This document shows, piece after piece, positions 16,736 through 24,452 of a DNA stretch of 64,000 nt. The stretch's first letter is position 1, and every line of letters begins with the position of its first letter. Both the position numbers and the translations under genes were made by a program. Where the stretch lies: the NCBI RefSeq assembly GCF_031432315.1, contig NZ_JAVKGO010000011.1, forward strand, positions 8,762 to 72,761, given 5' to 3'. The DNA is from Serpentinicella sp031432315 (GTDB lineage Bacteria > Bacillota > Clostridia > Peptostreptococcales > Natronincolaceae). Under the pieces are notes generated by a model. The model saw only the letters and a program-made list of their open reading frames with translations. It did no database searches and was not told the origin of the DNA.

Positions 16736-17119
16736 TTATTTTATATGAGGGAGAATAGTACTAATTAGTTTTCTGAAAAGCAATAACTCATTAGGAGAAC
16801 ACTTCATGAGTAAATCGTAAATTTCTTGAAAATATTTATCAGTATTAGTTTTATAATTCTCATCAGATTCTTTAAACAAATCATTCTGATATTTTTCTGT
16901 TCCAAAAACAAGAAAGTCTAATGAAACGTGAAAACAATTTGTAATTTTAACAAGAACAGGAAGGCTCATTTGCCTTTCACCTCGTTCCAGCTGACCAACA
17001 TAGTAATCGGACAGTCCTAAAATTTCAGCTAATTCTTCTCTAGAAAGGCGTAGTTGTTCTCTTTCTTTTCTTATTCTTTGACCTATTTTTTTATTATCTA
17101 TTTCAAATTTTTCTATCAC
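16736..17119 (-). CDS. XRE-family transcriptional regulator (SinR-like)
   Basis: This 127-residue protein has an N-terminal helix-turn-helix at about residues 11-66 (IGQRIRKEREQLRLSREEL, LSDYYVGQLERGERQMSL). A helical C-terminal dimerisation region is rich in charged residues and ends ELLLFRKLISTILPHIK. It probably binds DNA as a dimer. It is divergent from the Spo0E-like peptide gene 150 bases away, a common regulatory pairing. Its target genes cannot be deduced. Confidence 0.88.
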   Translation of the reverse strand: MIEKFEIDNKKIGQRIRKEREQLRLSREELAEILGLSDYYVGQLERGERQMSLPVLVKITNCFHVSLDFLVFGTEKYQNDLFKESDENYKTNTDKYFQEIYDLLMKCSPNELLLFRKLISTILPHIK

Positions 17120-17271
17120 CCTTGTTCACTCCCTTGATTTTGAGTATATAGATATACTGTAACGAAAGTAAATATTTTTTGTAATCAGCTAATTGCACAT
17201 ATTATTTATTTGCAATTGGTAAACAGTTGATGTAAAATTATATTTATTTCCTAATTCTAGGAGGAACAGAC

Positions 17272-17430
17272 GTGAATAATAGAGAAAAAATAAAAGTTAC
17301 TAGAAATATTTTAGATAATGCAATAAATATGAATATAAGAGCGGATATTGTACTAAAAATAAGCCAAAAACTAGATAAATACATCGTAGAATACTATAAT
17401 AAAGATGAAGTTGAAAAAGAAAACGAATAA
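17272..17430 (+). CDS. Spo0E-like aspartyl-phosphate phosphatase peptide
   Basis: This short gene encodes 52 residues from a GTG start at 17272, seven bases after aggagg. The C-terminal half carries the Spo0E-family core VLKISQKLDKYIVEYY, whose S-Q-x-L-D stretch is the diagnostic motif. The N-terminal half is one helix. Spo0E proteins dephosphorylate Spo0A-P and delay sporulation. It lies between the divergent XRE regulator and the GNAT gene. The motif is convincing despite the small size. Confidence 0.85.
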   Translation: MNNREKIKVTRNILDNAINMNIRADIVLKISQKLDKYIVEYYNKDEVEKENE

Positions 17431-17466
17431 GAGTAATCTTTATAAAGACTGAAAGGAATTGTCAAA

Positions 17467-17889
17467 ATGAATATAAAGCGTATAAGTAACTTTGATCTTT
17501 TTGAAAAAGCTCATGAAATAAGAAAAATCGTTTTTGTAGAGGAACAAAATGTGGACCCAAAAGAAGAATTTGATGAATATGAAACAAGTAGTGATCATGT
17601 TCTGGTGTATGATGGAAAAGTACCAGTAGGTACCGGACGGTTAAGAATCCTGGATGATACGGCAAAATTAGAAAGAATTTGTGTGTTAGAAAAGTATCGA
17701 AAAAAAGGATTTGGTGAGGATATTGTAAAAGCTTTAGAGGAAATAGCAAAGGAACGGGGTATAAAAAAAGGAAAACTTAATGCACAAACCCATGCGGAAA
17801 ATTTTTATGAAAAACTCGGATATAAACGGACTTCTAACGTGTTTATGGAAGCAGGAATACCTCATGTAACAATGACGAAGAAGTTATAA
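17467..17889 (+). CDS. GNAT-family N-acetyltransferase
   Basis: This 140-residue enzyme has the GNAT acetyl-CoA site: the strand GTGRLRI (about 59-65), then LERICVLEKYRKKGFGEDIV (about 70-89) containing the Q/RxxGxG/A-type pyrophosphate loop. Near the end is the HAENFYEKLGYKR block. The N-terminal EKAHEIRKIVFVEEQNVDP matches the YjcF/ElaA-like subgroup, whose substrates are mostly unknown. The ribosome site is gaaagga. It sits 36 bases behind the Spo0E-like gene and 28 bases before a nitroreductase. Confidence 0.88.
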   Translation: MNIKRISNFDLFEKAHEIRKIVFVEEQNVDPKEEFDEYETSSDHVLVYDGKVPVGTGRLRILDDTAKLERICVLEKYRKKGFGEDIVKALEEIAKERGIKKGKLNAQTHAENFYEKLGYKRTSNVFMEAGIPHVTMTKKL

Positions 17890-17917
17890 TAATTATTTAA
17901 TTCAAGGAGGCGATAAT

Positions 17918-18439
17918 GTGCTTGATTTATTAATGAAGAGAAGAAGTATTAGAAAATACACAGAGCAAAAAGTGGAGCAAGAAAAAGTTGATCAAATTAT
18001 GAAGGCTGCTTTGCTATCCCCGTCATCAAAAAGCAGACGTCCGTGGGAGTTTATTGTTGTAACTGATGAAGAAATTATTACACAGCTTTCTAAAGCCAAA
18101 GCCCATGGTTCAACATTCCTAAGTGGAGCACCCCTAGCGATTGTTGTTCTTGCAGATGAAGAAAAGTGCGATGTTTGGATTGAAGATACATCCATAGCGT
18201 CGACAATTATACAATTAATGGCAGAGCATTTGGGATTGGGCTCTTGCTGGATACAAATTAGAATGCGGGAACATAACCACGAGATATCTGCAGAACAATA
18301 CACAAGAGAAATTTTTAGCTTGACAGAGAATATGCGTGTGGAGTCGATCATTGGGTTAGGTTATCCGAATGAAGAAAAAGCGGCCTATAAAGAGGAAGAT
18401 TTAGATTTTACTAAAATACATGTAAATACATATTTTTAA
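17918..18439 (+). CDS. Nitroreductase-family FMN oxidoreductase
   Basis: This 173-residue flavoprotein begins at GTG 17918, seven bases after aaggagg; an overlapping ATG at 17916 hits a stop after five codons. It has the nitroreductase N-terminus (MKRRSIRKYTEQKVEQEK), the FMN-contact segment AALLSPSSKSRRPWEFIV and the C-terminal IIGLGYP. Such enzymes reduce nitro compounds, quinones or related electrophiles with NAD(P)H; the substrate is unknown. At 173 residues it belongs to the short clostridial branch. Confidence 0.9.
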   Translation: MLDLLMKRRSIRKYTEQKVEQEKVDQIMKAALLSPSSKSRRPWEFIVVTDEEIITQLSKAKAHGSTFLSGAPLAIVVLADEEKCDVWIEDTSIASTIIQLMAEHLGLGSCWIQIRMREHNHEISAEQYTREIFSLTENMRVESIIGLGYPNEEKAAYKEEDLDFTKIHVNTYF

Positions 18440-18455
18440 AACACTGGAGGTAGAA

Positions 18456-19190
18456 ATGGAAATATTAAAAGTCAATTCAGTAACTTCAGGGTATGATAAG
18501 GAAAGTATATTGAAAGAAGTATCTCTTAATATAGACAAAGGTAAGATTGTGGGACTCATAGGTTCAAATGGGGCTGGAAAAACTACTTTGATTAAAACAA
18601 TTCTTGGGATATTACCTATTATGTCCGGGAGCATAGATCTCTTGGGTAAAAATGTTTTAGAGTTTCCTGAGAATTTAAAAAATGAAATGGCGTACATACC
18701 TGAAACACCACTATTATATGACGAGTTTACATTGTTTGAACATCTTCAATTTACAGCTATGGCCCACGATATAGAAAAAAGTGTATTTACTGAGCGCATG
18801 AATGAATTACTTGAACAATTTAATATGAAAGATAAGCTGCATCATTTTCCCAATACCTTTTCAAAGGGAATGAAACAGAAAGTAATGATTATGTGTGCAT
18901 TTCTGTATAATCCTTCCCTTTTAATTGTAGATGAGCCCTTTATAGGATTAGATCCAACAGCTATTAGTCTTTTAATAAAGCAAATACAACAGAAAAGAGA
19001 AAAAGGTATGGGTATTTTATTATGTACCCATGTGTTAGATACAGCTGAAAAAATTTGTGATGAATTTGTCCTTATAAATGATGGAAAGGTTATAATATCT
19101 GGTGGATTAAAAGTGTTACAAGAGCAGTCAGGGTTAATTGAACAGTCTTTAACTGATATTTTTTGTAATGTAATGGGGGCAAAGACATGA
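18456..19190 (+). CDS. ABC transporter ATP-binding protein, EcsA-like
   Basis: This 244-residue ATPase has Walker A (GSNGAGKTT, about 37-45), a signature loop (FSKGMKQKVMI), Walker B (LLIVDEPFIGLDP) and the switch histidine (LLCTHVLD). Length and the partner gene fit the Ecs exporter, which in Bacillus affects protein secretion and intramembrane proteolysis. Its TGA overlaps the ATG of the permease gene at 19187-19190, so synthesis is coupled. The ribosome site is ggaggtagaa. Confidence 0.88.
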   Translation: MEILKVNSVTSGYDKESILKEVSLNIDKGKIVGLIGSNGAGKTTLIKTILGILPIMSGSIDLLGKNVLEFPENLKNEMAYIPETPLLYDEFTLFEHLQFTAMAHDIEKSVFTERMNELLEQFNMKDKLHHFPNTFSKGMKQKVMIMCAFLYNPSLLIVDEPFIGLDPTAISLLIKQIQQKREKGMGILLCTHVLDTAEKICDEFVLINDGKVIISGGLKVLQEQSGLIEQSLTDIFCNVMGAKT

Positions 19191-20440
19191 ATCCTGTTTA
19201 TTTGCTTTGGAAAAAAAGAATGATATATCTAGTAAAAACCTATTATAAATTTATTAGATTTCAAATAGACTGGATAATTATGATTTATGTCCTACTACTT
19301 GTAGGGGGACTTGTGTATTTAAACATTGAGACAATACCAAAGTTAAGTGAAATCATACAGAATAATATTTTACTATATGCATTGTATCCCTTTTTAATTG
19401 TCTACATAGTACTTTCCGGCAAATTTATCGCATATTTAAAACCTGCAGATGAGTTTTTCTTGAGTCCCCTTAATGAGTTAGGAAAGAAGTTTGCAAAGTA
19501 TTCCTTCCTTCTAAATATGGGTACACATGTGTTAAAGTGGACCGTGTTATCTAGTATAGCTATCTTATTATATAAAGGGATTTCGGATTTTTCAGTTAAG
19601 ACTTATTTACCACTGTACTTATGGGGCCTGTTTATAAAATTAACTTTTATTAATACCCGATTTATCCTTCAGCAACAAAGAGGTAAGTGGGTACGCCGAG
19701 GGCTTAAACTATTATTTTTCTGGACTGCATGGACGCTAGCGCTCTATTTCACACCTATGTTTTTGATGGAAAGAATATCATTGTATTCAAGCTTAATTTT
19801 AATTTTTTGTGCGATAACTTTTTGGTTAATTACAACTTATTTTATAAATAAGATACAGCTAGATTGGGGACGTTGGATACAAGAGGAGTCGGATATGCGG
19901 TCAGATCAATTTTCTATTCTTTTAGGTAGACCACCAGAAAAGAAAAAGCAGTTTAGAAAGAAAACTTTTTCAATTTTCAGTGGTGTTCGATTGATCCCAT
20001 TTACAAAAGAAGGGGCTTTATATTTATTATATTTTAGAAAATTAACACGCAATACAGGAAATTTAATGCTATTGCTTCAACTTACTGTAATTGCACTGGG
20101 TACGGTTTTCATATCTAATAATCAAATAATTTTTATAATTGTATTAATGTTTGTTATGTTTATTATGTCAGACTTTTTAGTAAGTATTTGGAGTGAGATA
20201 AAAGATCTTGTATGGTTTAACATTTATCCTTTTAGCAATAAACAAAAAGAGAAAGTTTTAACCCTAGGTCCATTCATTGTTTTGGGAACCTTAGTAGGAA
20301 TAGTTAGTTTGATAAATATTTTATATAATGGATCAATTATCCATCCTGCAACGGACATTATTGCTATACTTCTTTGGAGTATACTTTGTATTGTAATACA
20401 AATAAATATCTTTTTATTTAAGAATAAAGGTAATATATAA
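19187..20440 (+). CDS. ABC transporter permease, EcsB-like
   Basis: This 417-residue membrane protein resembles EcsB. It has a basic N-terminus (LLWKKRMIYLVKTYYKFIRFQ in the first 25 residues), a segment pair by residue 80 with PADEFFLSPLNE between segments, and about eight more segments in two clusters. It should form the channel of the exporter whose ATPase is encoded just upstream. Known EcsAB effects are pleiotropic and the physiological cargo is not settled. The terminator follows 17 bases after the stop. Confidence 0.85.
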   Translation: MNPVYLLWKKRMIYLVKTYYKFIRFQIDWIIMIYVLLLVGGLVYLNIETIPKLSEIIQNNILLYALYPFLIVYIVLSGKFIAYLKPADEFFLSPLNELGKKFAKYSFLLNMGTHVLKWTVLSSIAILLYKGISDFSVKTYLPLYLWGLFIKLTFINTRFILQQQRGKWVRRGLKLLFFWTAWTLALYFTPMFLMERISLYSSLILIFCAITFWLITTYFINKIQLDWGRWIQEESDMRSDQFSILLGRPPEKKKQFRKKTFSIFSGVRLIPFTKEGALYLLYFRKLTRNTGNLMLLLQLTVIALGTVFISNNQIIFIIVLMFVMFIMSDFLVSIWSEIKDLVWFNIYPFSNKQKEKVLTLGPFIVLGTLVGIVSLINILYNGSIIHPATDIIAILLWSILCIVIQINIFLFKNKGNI

Positions 20441-20456
20441 TCGTAATAAAAGCTCA

Positions 20457-20495
20457 AACCTTGTAGAACCATGCTGGTTCTACAAGGTTTTTTTA
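20457..20495 (+). terminator. Terminator of the EcsAB-like operon
   Basis: AACCTTGTAGAACC-atgct-GGTTCTACAAGGTT followed by TTTTT. Confidence 0.94.
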
Positions 20496-20648
20496 TGGAA
20501 AATAAAAGCGTTGTCAATTACAGTATCCATATTTACTTCATTGTATAATTACTAGCGTGTATTTCAAGTTGATTAAACACAAAAAAATAAATATGAACTG
20601 GAAATATGGAGAATAATAAAAAGAAGATATAGGATTGAAGGTGATAAA

Positions 20649-20765
20649 ATGACAAGATATATTATAATGCTCTTTAGTTCTGTGGCAATTGTAATTGGAT
20701 TTGGTTACTTCTATATAAAAATAAAAGATATTGTTAAGGACAAGGATGGCAGTAAGGAAGAATGA
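20649..20765 (+). CDS. 38-residue single-pass membrane peptide
   Basis: The ATG at 20649 follows gaaggtgat. The product has a hydrophobic segment (about residues 4-24, containing LFSSVAIVIGFGYFY) and a charged C-terminal tail ending DKDGSKEE. It ends 14 bases before the GTG start of a lipoprotein gene, whose ribosome site directly follows its stop. The two are almost certainly co-transcribed. No family is recognisable. Confidence 0.6.
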   Translation: MTRYIIMLFSSVAIVIGFGYFYIKIKDIVKDKDGSKEE

Positions 20766-20779
20766 TAGGAGTGGTTACA

Positions 20780-22117
20780 GTGAAAAAAGGAAGCTGTTTT
20801 ATCATAATTTTACTATTTATGATAGTCATATTAATTGGGTGCGGCAGGGAGGAAGATCCCCAGCAGCAGGAAGCAATTGAATCAGCCCTAGAAAGATTAG
20901 AAGAAGTAGAAGCAGTTGCAGATATAGGACGCATTACTGGTGTGCGAGTAGAAGAAGGTATATTTTATTTTACAGGGGTCGAAGAAAACTATTTTAATTT
21001 TTATGCTTTGGATCTAGCAGATTTTGAATTAACATTAATTCACGAAAGAATTGGTCGTTATGATTCATTTATTCCGATAAAAAAAAATGAGGCTTTACTT
21101 GTAGACAGCGAGGGACAATTACTTCACAGAAGCGGTGTAGAAGACAAGAAAATAGATGAGGAAATTACTTTTACTAGAAGTCCAAATGTTCGTATATCTC
21201 CTGATGAAAGCCTTGTTTTATATACAAAGGGACCCACTGAAAATGCACATTTATACTTATATAATATACAAGAGAACAATAGAATTTTAGTAAAGGATAG
21301 TATGAGTGAAGAAGAAGTTAAAACATTCTCTTACAAAACAAGATGGAGTCCATTAGGAAATTATTTTGTTGTCAACCATAATCAGATTTATGACATTGAG
21401 GGGAATCTATATTATGAAGTGGATGCAACAACGACAAATTGGGGACCAAATGATGAACATCTTGTATTTATAAAAATGCCTGACAATCCCATTGAAGAAG
21501 TAATTTTTACATCCCATTGGGAATCATACATTGGGTATGAAATGGTACTTCTTTCCCTAGAAAGTAAAGAAGAGAAAACGATCTTTACAAGACCGGAGGG
21601 AATGGTAGATGTTTTTGAAAATATACAATGGAGTCAGGAAGGGTCGAGGGTTGGTATATCCGTAGGGGAAATAATTCAAGGATCTGAAGGACAATTAGAG
21701 AAATTAAATTACGAAAAGGTTATGATTTACAATATTGAACAAAAAGAAGCAACGAATGTAAGAAATATGCCCTATAACTTCTTTGACTTTTTATCTGAGA
21801 AATATATTTATGGTAGTAATCTTGGCGTAAGGGATGTATTGGATATCATCGAACTTGAGACAAATGAACGTAAAACCTATAGCCATCCGGATATTTTAAA
21901 TAATAGAGATATGTTTGCCATTGTGGAGGGTAGCATTGCTTATATAATAGAAGAAAATCAACTACTTAAAGTAAGTTTCGATGATTCAGAAGATATAATG
22001 TCAGAGGAAATTATCTATTTCCCCTGGGATGTGATGACTTTGTACAAAGATGAAAAAACAGCACGTTTTGTTGTCATTACAAATGAAAATAATGTTTTTG
22101 TCTTTGATGAGAATTAA
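20780..22117 (+). CDS. Lipoprotein, probable beta-propeller (TolB/WD40-like)
   Basis: This 445-residue protein starts at GTG 20780, eight bases after aggag. It has a lipoprotein signal ending in the lipobox LIGC (Cys at about residue 20), so it should be anchored outside the membrane. The body shows repeated short blocks resembling propeller blades (VRISPDESLVLYT, TTNWGPNDEHLVFI, NIQWSQEGSRVGI), as in TolB/WD40-like proteins. No enzymatic motif is seen. It follows a tiny membrane peptide gene and ends at a terminator. The specific role is unknown. Confidence 0.75.
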   Translation: MKKGSCFIIILLFMIVILIGCGREEDPQQQEAIESALERLEEVEAVADIGRITGVRVEEGIFYFTGVEENYFNFYALDLADFELTLIHERIGRYDSFIPIKKNEALLVDSEGQLLHRSGVEDKKIDEEITFTRSPNVRISPDESLVLYTKGPTENAHLYLYNIQENNRILVKDSMSEEEVKTFSYKTRWSPLGNYFVVNHNQIYDIEGNLYYEVDATTTNWGPNDEHLVFIKMPDNPIEEVIFTSHWESYIGYEMVLLSLESKEEKTIFTRPEGMVDVFENIQWSQEGSRVGISVGEIIQGSEGQLEKLNYEKVMIYNIEQKEATNVRNMPYNFFDFLSEKYIYGSNLGVRDVLDIIELETNERKTYSHPDILNNRDMFAIVEGSIAYIIEENQLLKVSFDDSEDIMSEEIIYFPWDVMTLYKDEKTARFVVITNENNVFVFDEN

Positions 22118-22133
22118 CTAGCATATTACAGAT

Positions 22134-22163
22134 TTACGCTCTTGTCCAAGAGCGTATTTTTAT
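22134..22163 (+). terminator. Terminator after the lipoprotein gene
   Basis: ACGCTCTT-gtcc-AAGAGCGT followed by ATTTTTATTT. Confidence 0.88.
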
Positions 22164-22277
22164 TTAAAGAATTATGTAATTTTATAGCAAAATTTGCAGG
22201 AATTTTTGTATTTTTGGATAATAGTACTAAGATGTTATAACTACAATATTATTTAAATAATTTCTTGGGGGAACATC

Positions 22278-24308
22278 ATGACGAATACTAATTTACAAGC
22301 GCTTGAAGCGGAACTAAAGCAACTTAGAGAAGAAAATAAAAAGTTAAAAATGGAGCTAAAAAGCTACGAAGATCTTAATGAAAGCCTTCATTCTAATATA
22401 TTTGAGAACATAAGTGCTATTTTACTGTTGATAGATCAAGCGTCTGGAAATATTGTTGAAGTAAATGATGCAGCGCTTCAATTTTATGGTTATACAAAAC
22501 AGGAAATAACCAAAATGAATATAAAAGAGATAGATGGTTTGACGAAAGAACAAAGAGACAGAAAAGTCGGTAAAAACAGAGAAGATAATCAGGGAAAATT
22601 CTACGTACAACATCGCATAAAAAGCGGAGAATTAAGAGATGTAGAAGCAATCGGTGGGGTTGTAAATATAAGTGGTAGGGATTATATTTATGGGATTATA
22701 GAAGACGTCACTGATAAAAATAAAAAATTACAACTACTAAATGAAAGTGAAAAAAAATTCAAAGAACTTTTTAATAATATAAATGACGCTATATACTTCT
22801 TAAAAATAGGTGAAGATGGTAAGATGGGTAATTTCTTAGAGGTCAATACTAAGGGTTACACTCGGCTAGGATATACATATGAAGAAATACTTCATATGTC
22901 GGCAAAGGATATTAGTGTTTTGGACGAGGAAACCCTACAAGAACTTGTTTATAAAGTGAGAAGAGAAGGGAAGGTTACCTTTGAATCAACACATATTACA
23001 AAATCAGGACAACATATCCCCGTTGATGTTATTACCAATGAATTTGATTTTTCAGGGGAAAAAGCAACCATTATTGTAGCCAGAGACATTACGGAACGGA
23101 AGCGCTTTGAAAAAAGCTTAAAAGAAAATGCAGAAAAACAAGAAAAGATTATATCATTTCTCCCGGATGCCGTATTTTTAGTAGATCAAGAAGAAAACGG
23201 CAAAATTCAATTTGTAAATGACTTTGGTGTAAAATTATTAGGTTATGAATCTCCCGATGAATTAATTGGTGAACAATATATAGATATTGTTCACCCGGAC
23301 TTTAAAGCTATTGTTAAAGAGCGTTGCTCGAAGCTTAAGTATGAACAAAACCTAGTAGGGCTAAGTGAAATTAAATACGCAAATAAAAATGGAGAAGAAG
23401 TTAATGTAGAAACTACAGGCTTAAAAATCCCTTATGAGGAGGGACATGTTGTTTTAGTCGTTTCTAGAGATATTACCGAACGAAAAAATTTAGAGGAAAG
23501 GATTGCGATGGATAAGCTTAGAACAGAGTTCTTTGCAAATCTTTCCCATGAGTTAAGAACACCCCTAAATGTTATATTGGGTAGTTTACAATTAAATGAC
23601 TTGTACATAGAAGATGATAAAGATAACCCGAATTATCCAAAATACAAAAAGACTGCGGAACGTATGAAAAGAAATTGTTTTAGATTGTTGCGTTTAGTAA
23701 ATAATTTAATAGATATTACCAGGATTGATTCTGGTTTTTACAATGTAGAGCTCGAAAATTATGATATCGTAACCCTTATAAAAAATATTGTTACTTCAGT
23801 AGAAGATTATGTGCATAATCAAAATATAAAACTAAGGTTTCATTCGAGTTTAGAACATGGGGTAGTAGCATGTGATCCTGAGAAAATTGAACGTATTTTA
23901 TTAAATCTTCTGTCGAATGCAATTAAATTTACTGATTCGGGAGGAAGTATAGAAGTAAGCATTGACAGCGATCATAAAGATATAGTGATAAAAGTTAAGG
24001 ATTCGGGAAGAGGAATACCTGAAGAAAAGAAAGAATCCATTTTTGAACGATTTGTTCAAGTAGATAAATCTTTAACAAGAAACCATGAGGGTAGCGGCAT
24101 AGGACTATCTCTTGTAAAAGCCTTAGTGGAGATGCATGGTGGTAGTGTAGAAGTAGAAAGCACTTTTAAAAAAGGTAGTGCATTTATCATTAGATTACCA
24201 TTAAAGTATGTAGAAAATTGTAATTCTAATCAATGCAAAGTTAATAATTATGACAGCTTTAACATTGAAAGAATGTTTATTGAGTTTTCAGATATATATA
24301 CTAAGTAA
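22278..24308 (+). CDS. Soluble PAS-PAS-PAS sensor histidine kinase, His intact
   Basis: This 676-residue cytoplasmic kinase begins with a coiled coil (1-40). Three PAS domains follow (about 45-150, 155-275, 285-400), each closed by a DITERK-type PAC end. The dimerisation helix carries the phospho-acceptor in SHELRTPLN (His424). The HATPase domain has N box NLLSNAIKFTD, G1 KDSGRGIP and G2 GSGIGLSLV. The C-terminus ends with a short conserved tail, FNIERMFIEFSDIYTK. No receiver gene is adjacent, so it is an orphan kinase; such clostridial kinases often feed Spo0A (inference). A close paralogue lacking the histidine follows 144 bases downstream. Confidence 0.93.
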   Translation: MTNTNLQALEAELKQLREENKKLKMELKSYEDLNESLHSNIFENISAILLLIDQASGNIVEVNDAALQFYGYTKQEITKMNIKEIDGLTKEQRDRKVGKNREDNQGKFYVQHRIKSGELRDVEAIGGVVNISGRDYIYGIIEDVTDKNKKLQLLNESEKKFKELFNNINDAIYFLKIGEDGKMGNFLEVNTKGYTRLGYTYEEILHMSAKDISVLDEETLQELVYKVRREGKVTFESTHITKSGQHIPVDVITNEFDFSGEKATIIVARDITERKRFEKSLKENAEKQEKIISFLPDAVFLVDQEENGKIQFVNDFGVKLLGYESPDELIGEQYIDIVHPDFKAIVKERCSKLKYEQNLVGLSEIKYANKNGEEVNVETTGLKIPYEEGHVVLVVSRDITERKNLEERIAMDKLRTEFFANLSHELRTPLNVILGSLQLNDLYIEDDKDNPNYPKYKKTAERMKRNCFRLLRLVNNLIDITRIDSGFYNVELENYDIVTLIKNIVTSVEDYVHNQNIKLRFHSSLEHGVVACDPEKIERILLNLLSNAIKFTDSGGSIEVSIDSDHKDIVIKVKDSGRGIPEEKKESIFERFVQVDKSLTRNHEGSGIGLSLVKALVEMHGGSVEVESTFKKGSAFIIRLPLKYVENCNSNQCKVNNYDSFNIERMFIEFSDIYTK

Positions 24309-24327
24309 TAAGAATAAGACAAAAAGA

Positions 24328-24367
24328 AATTGACTAGTGAAAATATAAATAATCTAGTCAATTTTTT
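24328..24367 (+). terminator. Terminator between the two PAS kinases
   Basis: AATTGACTAG and CTAGTCAATT pair around a loop of about 16 bases, followed by TTTT. The two kinase genes are therefore probably transcribed separately. Confidence 0.8.
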
Positions 24368-24452
24368 AGAGATTACTATTTACAATATTTATCATAAAAG
24401 GGATATAATCATAAAATAAAAATTTTTAAATTTTATTATTCGGGGGACTGGG

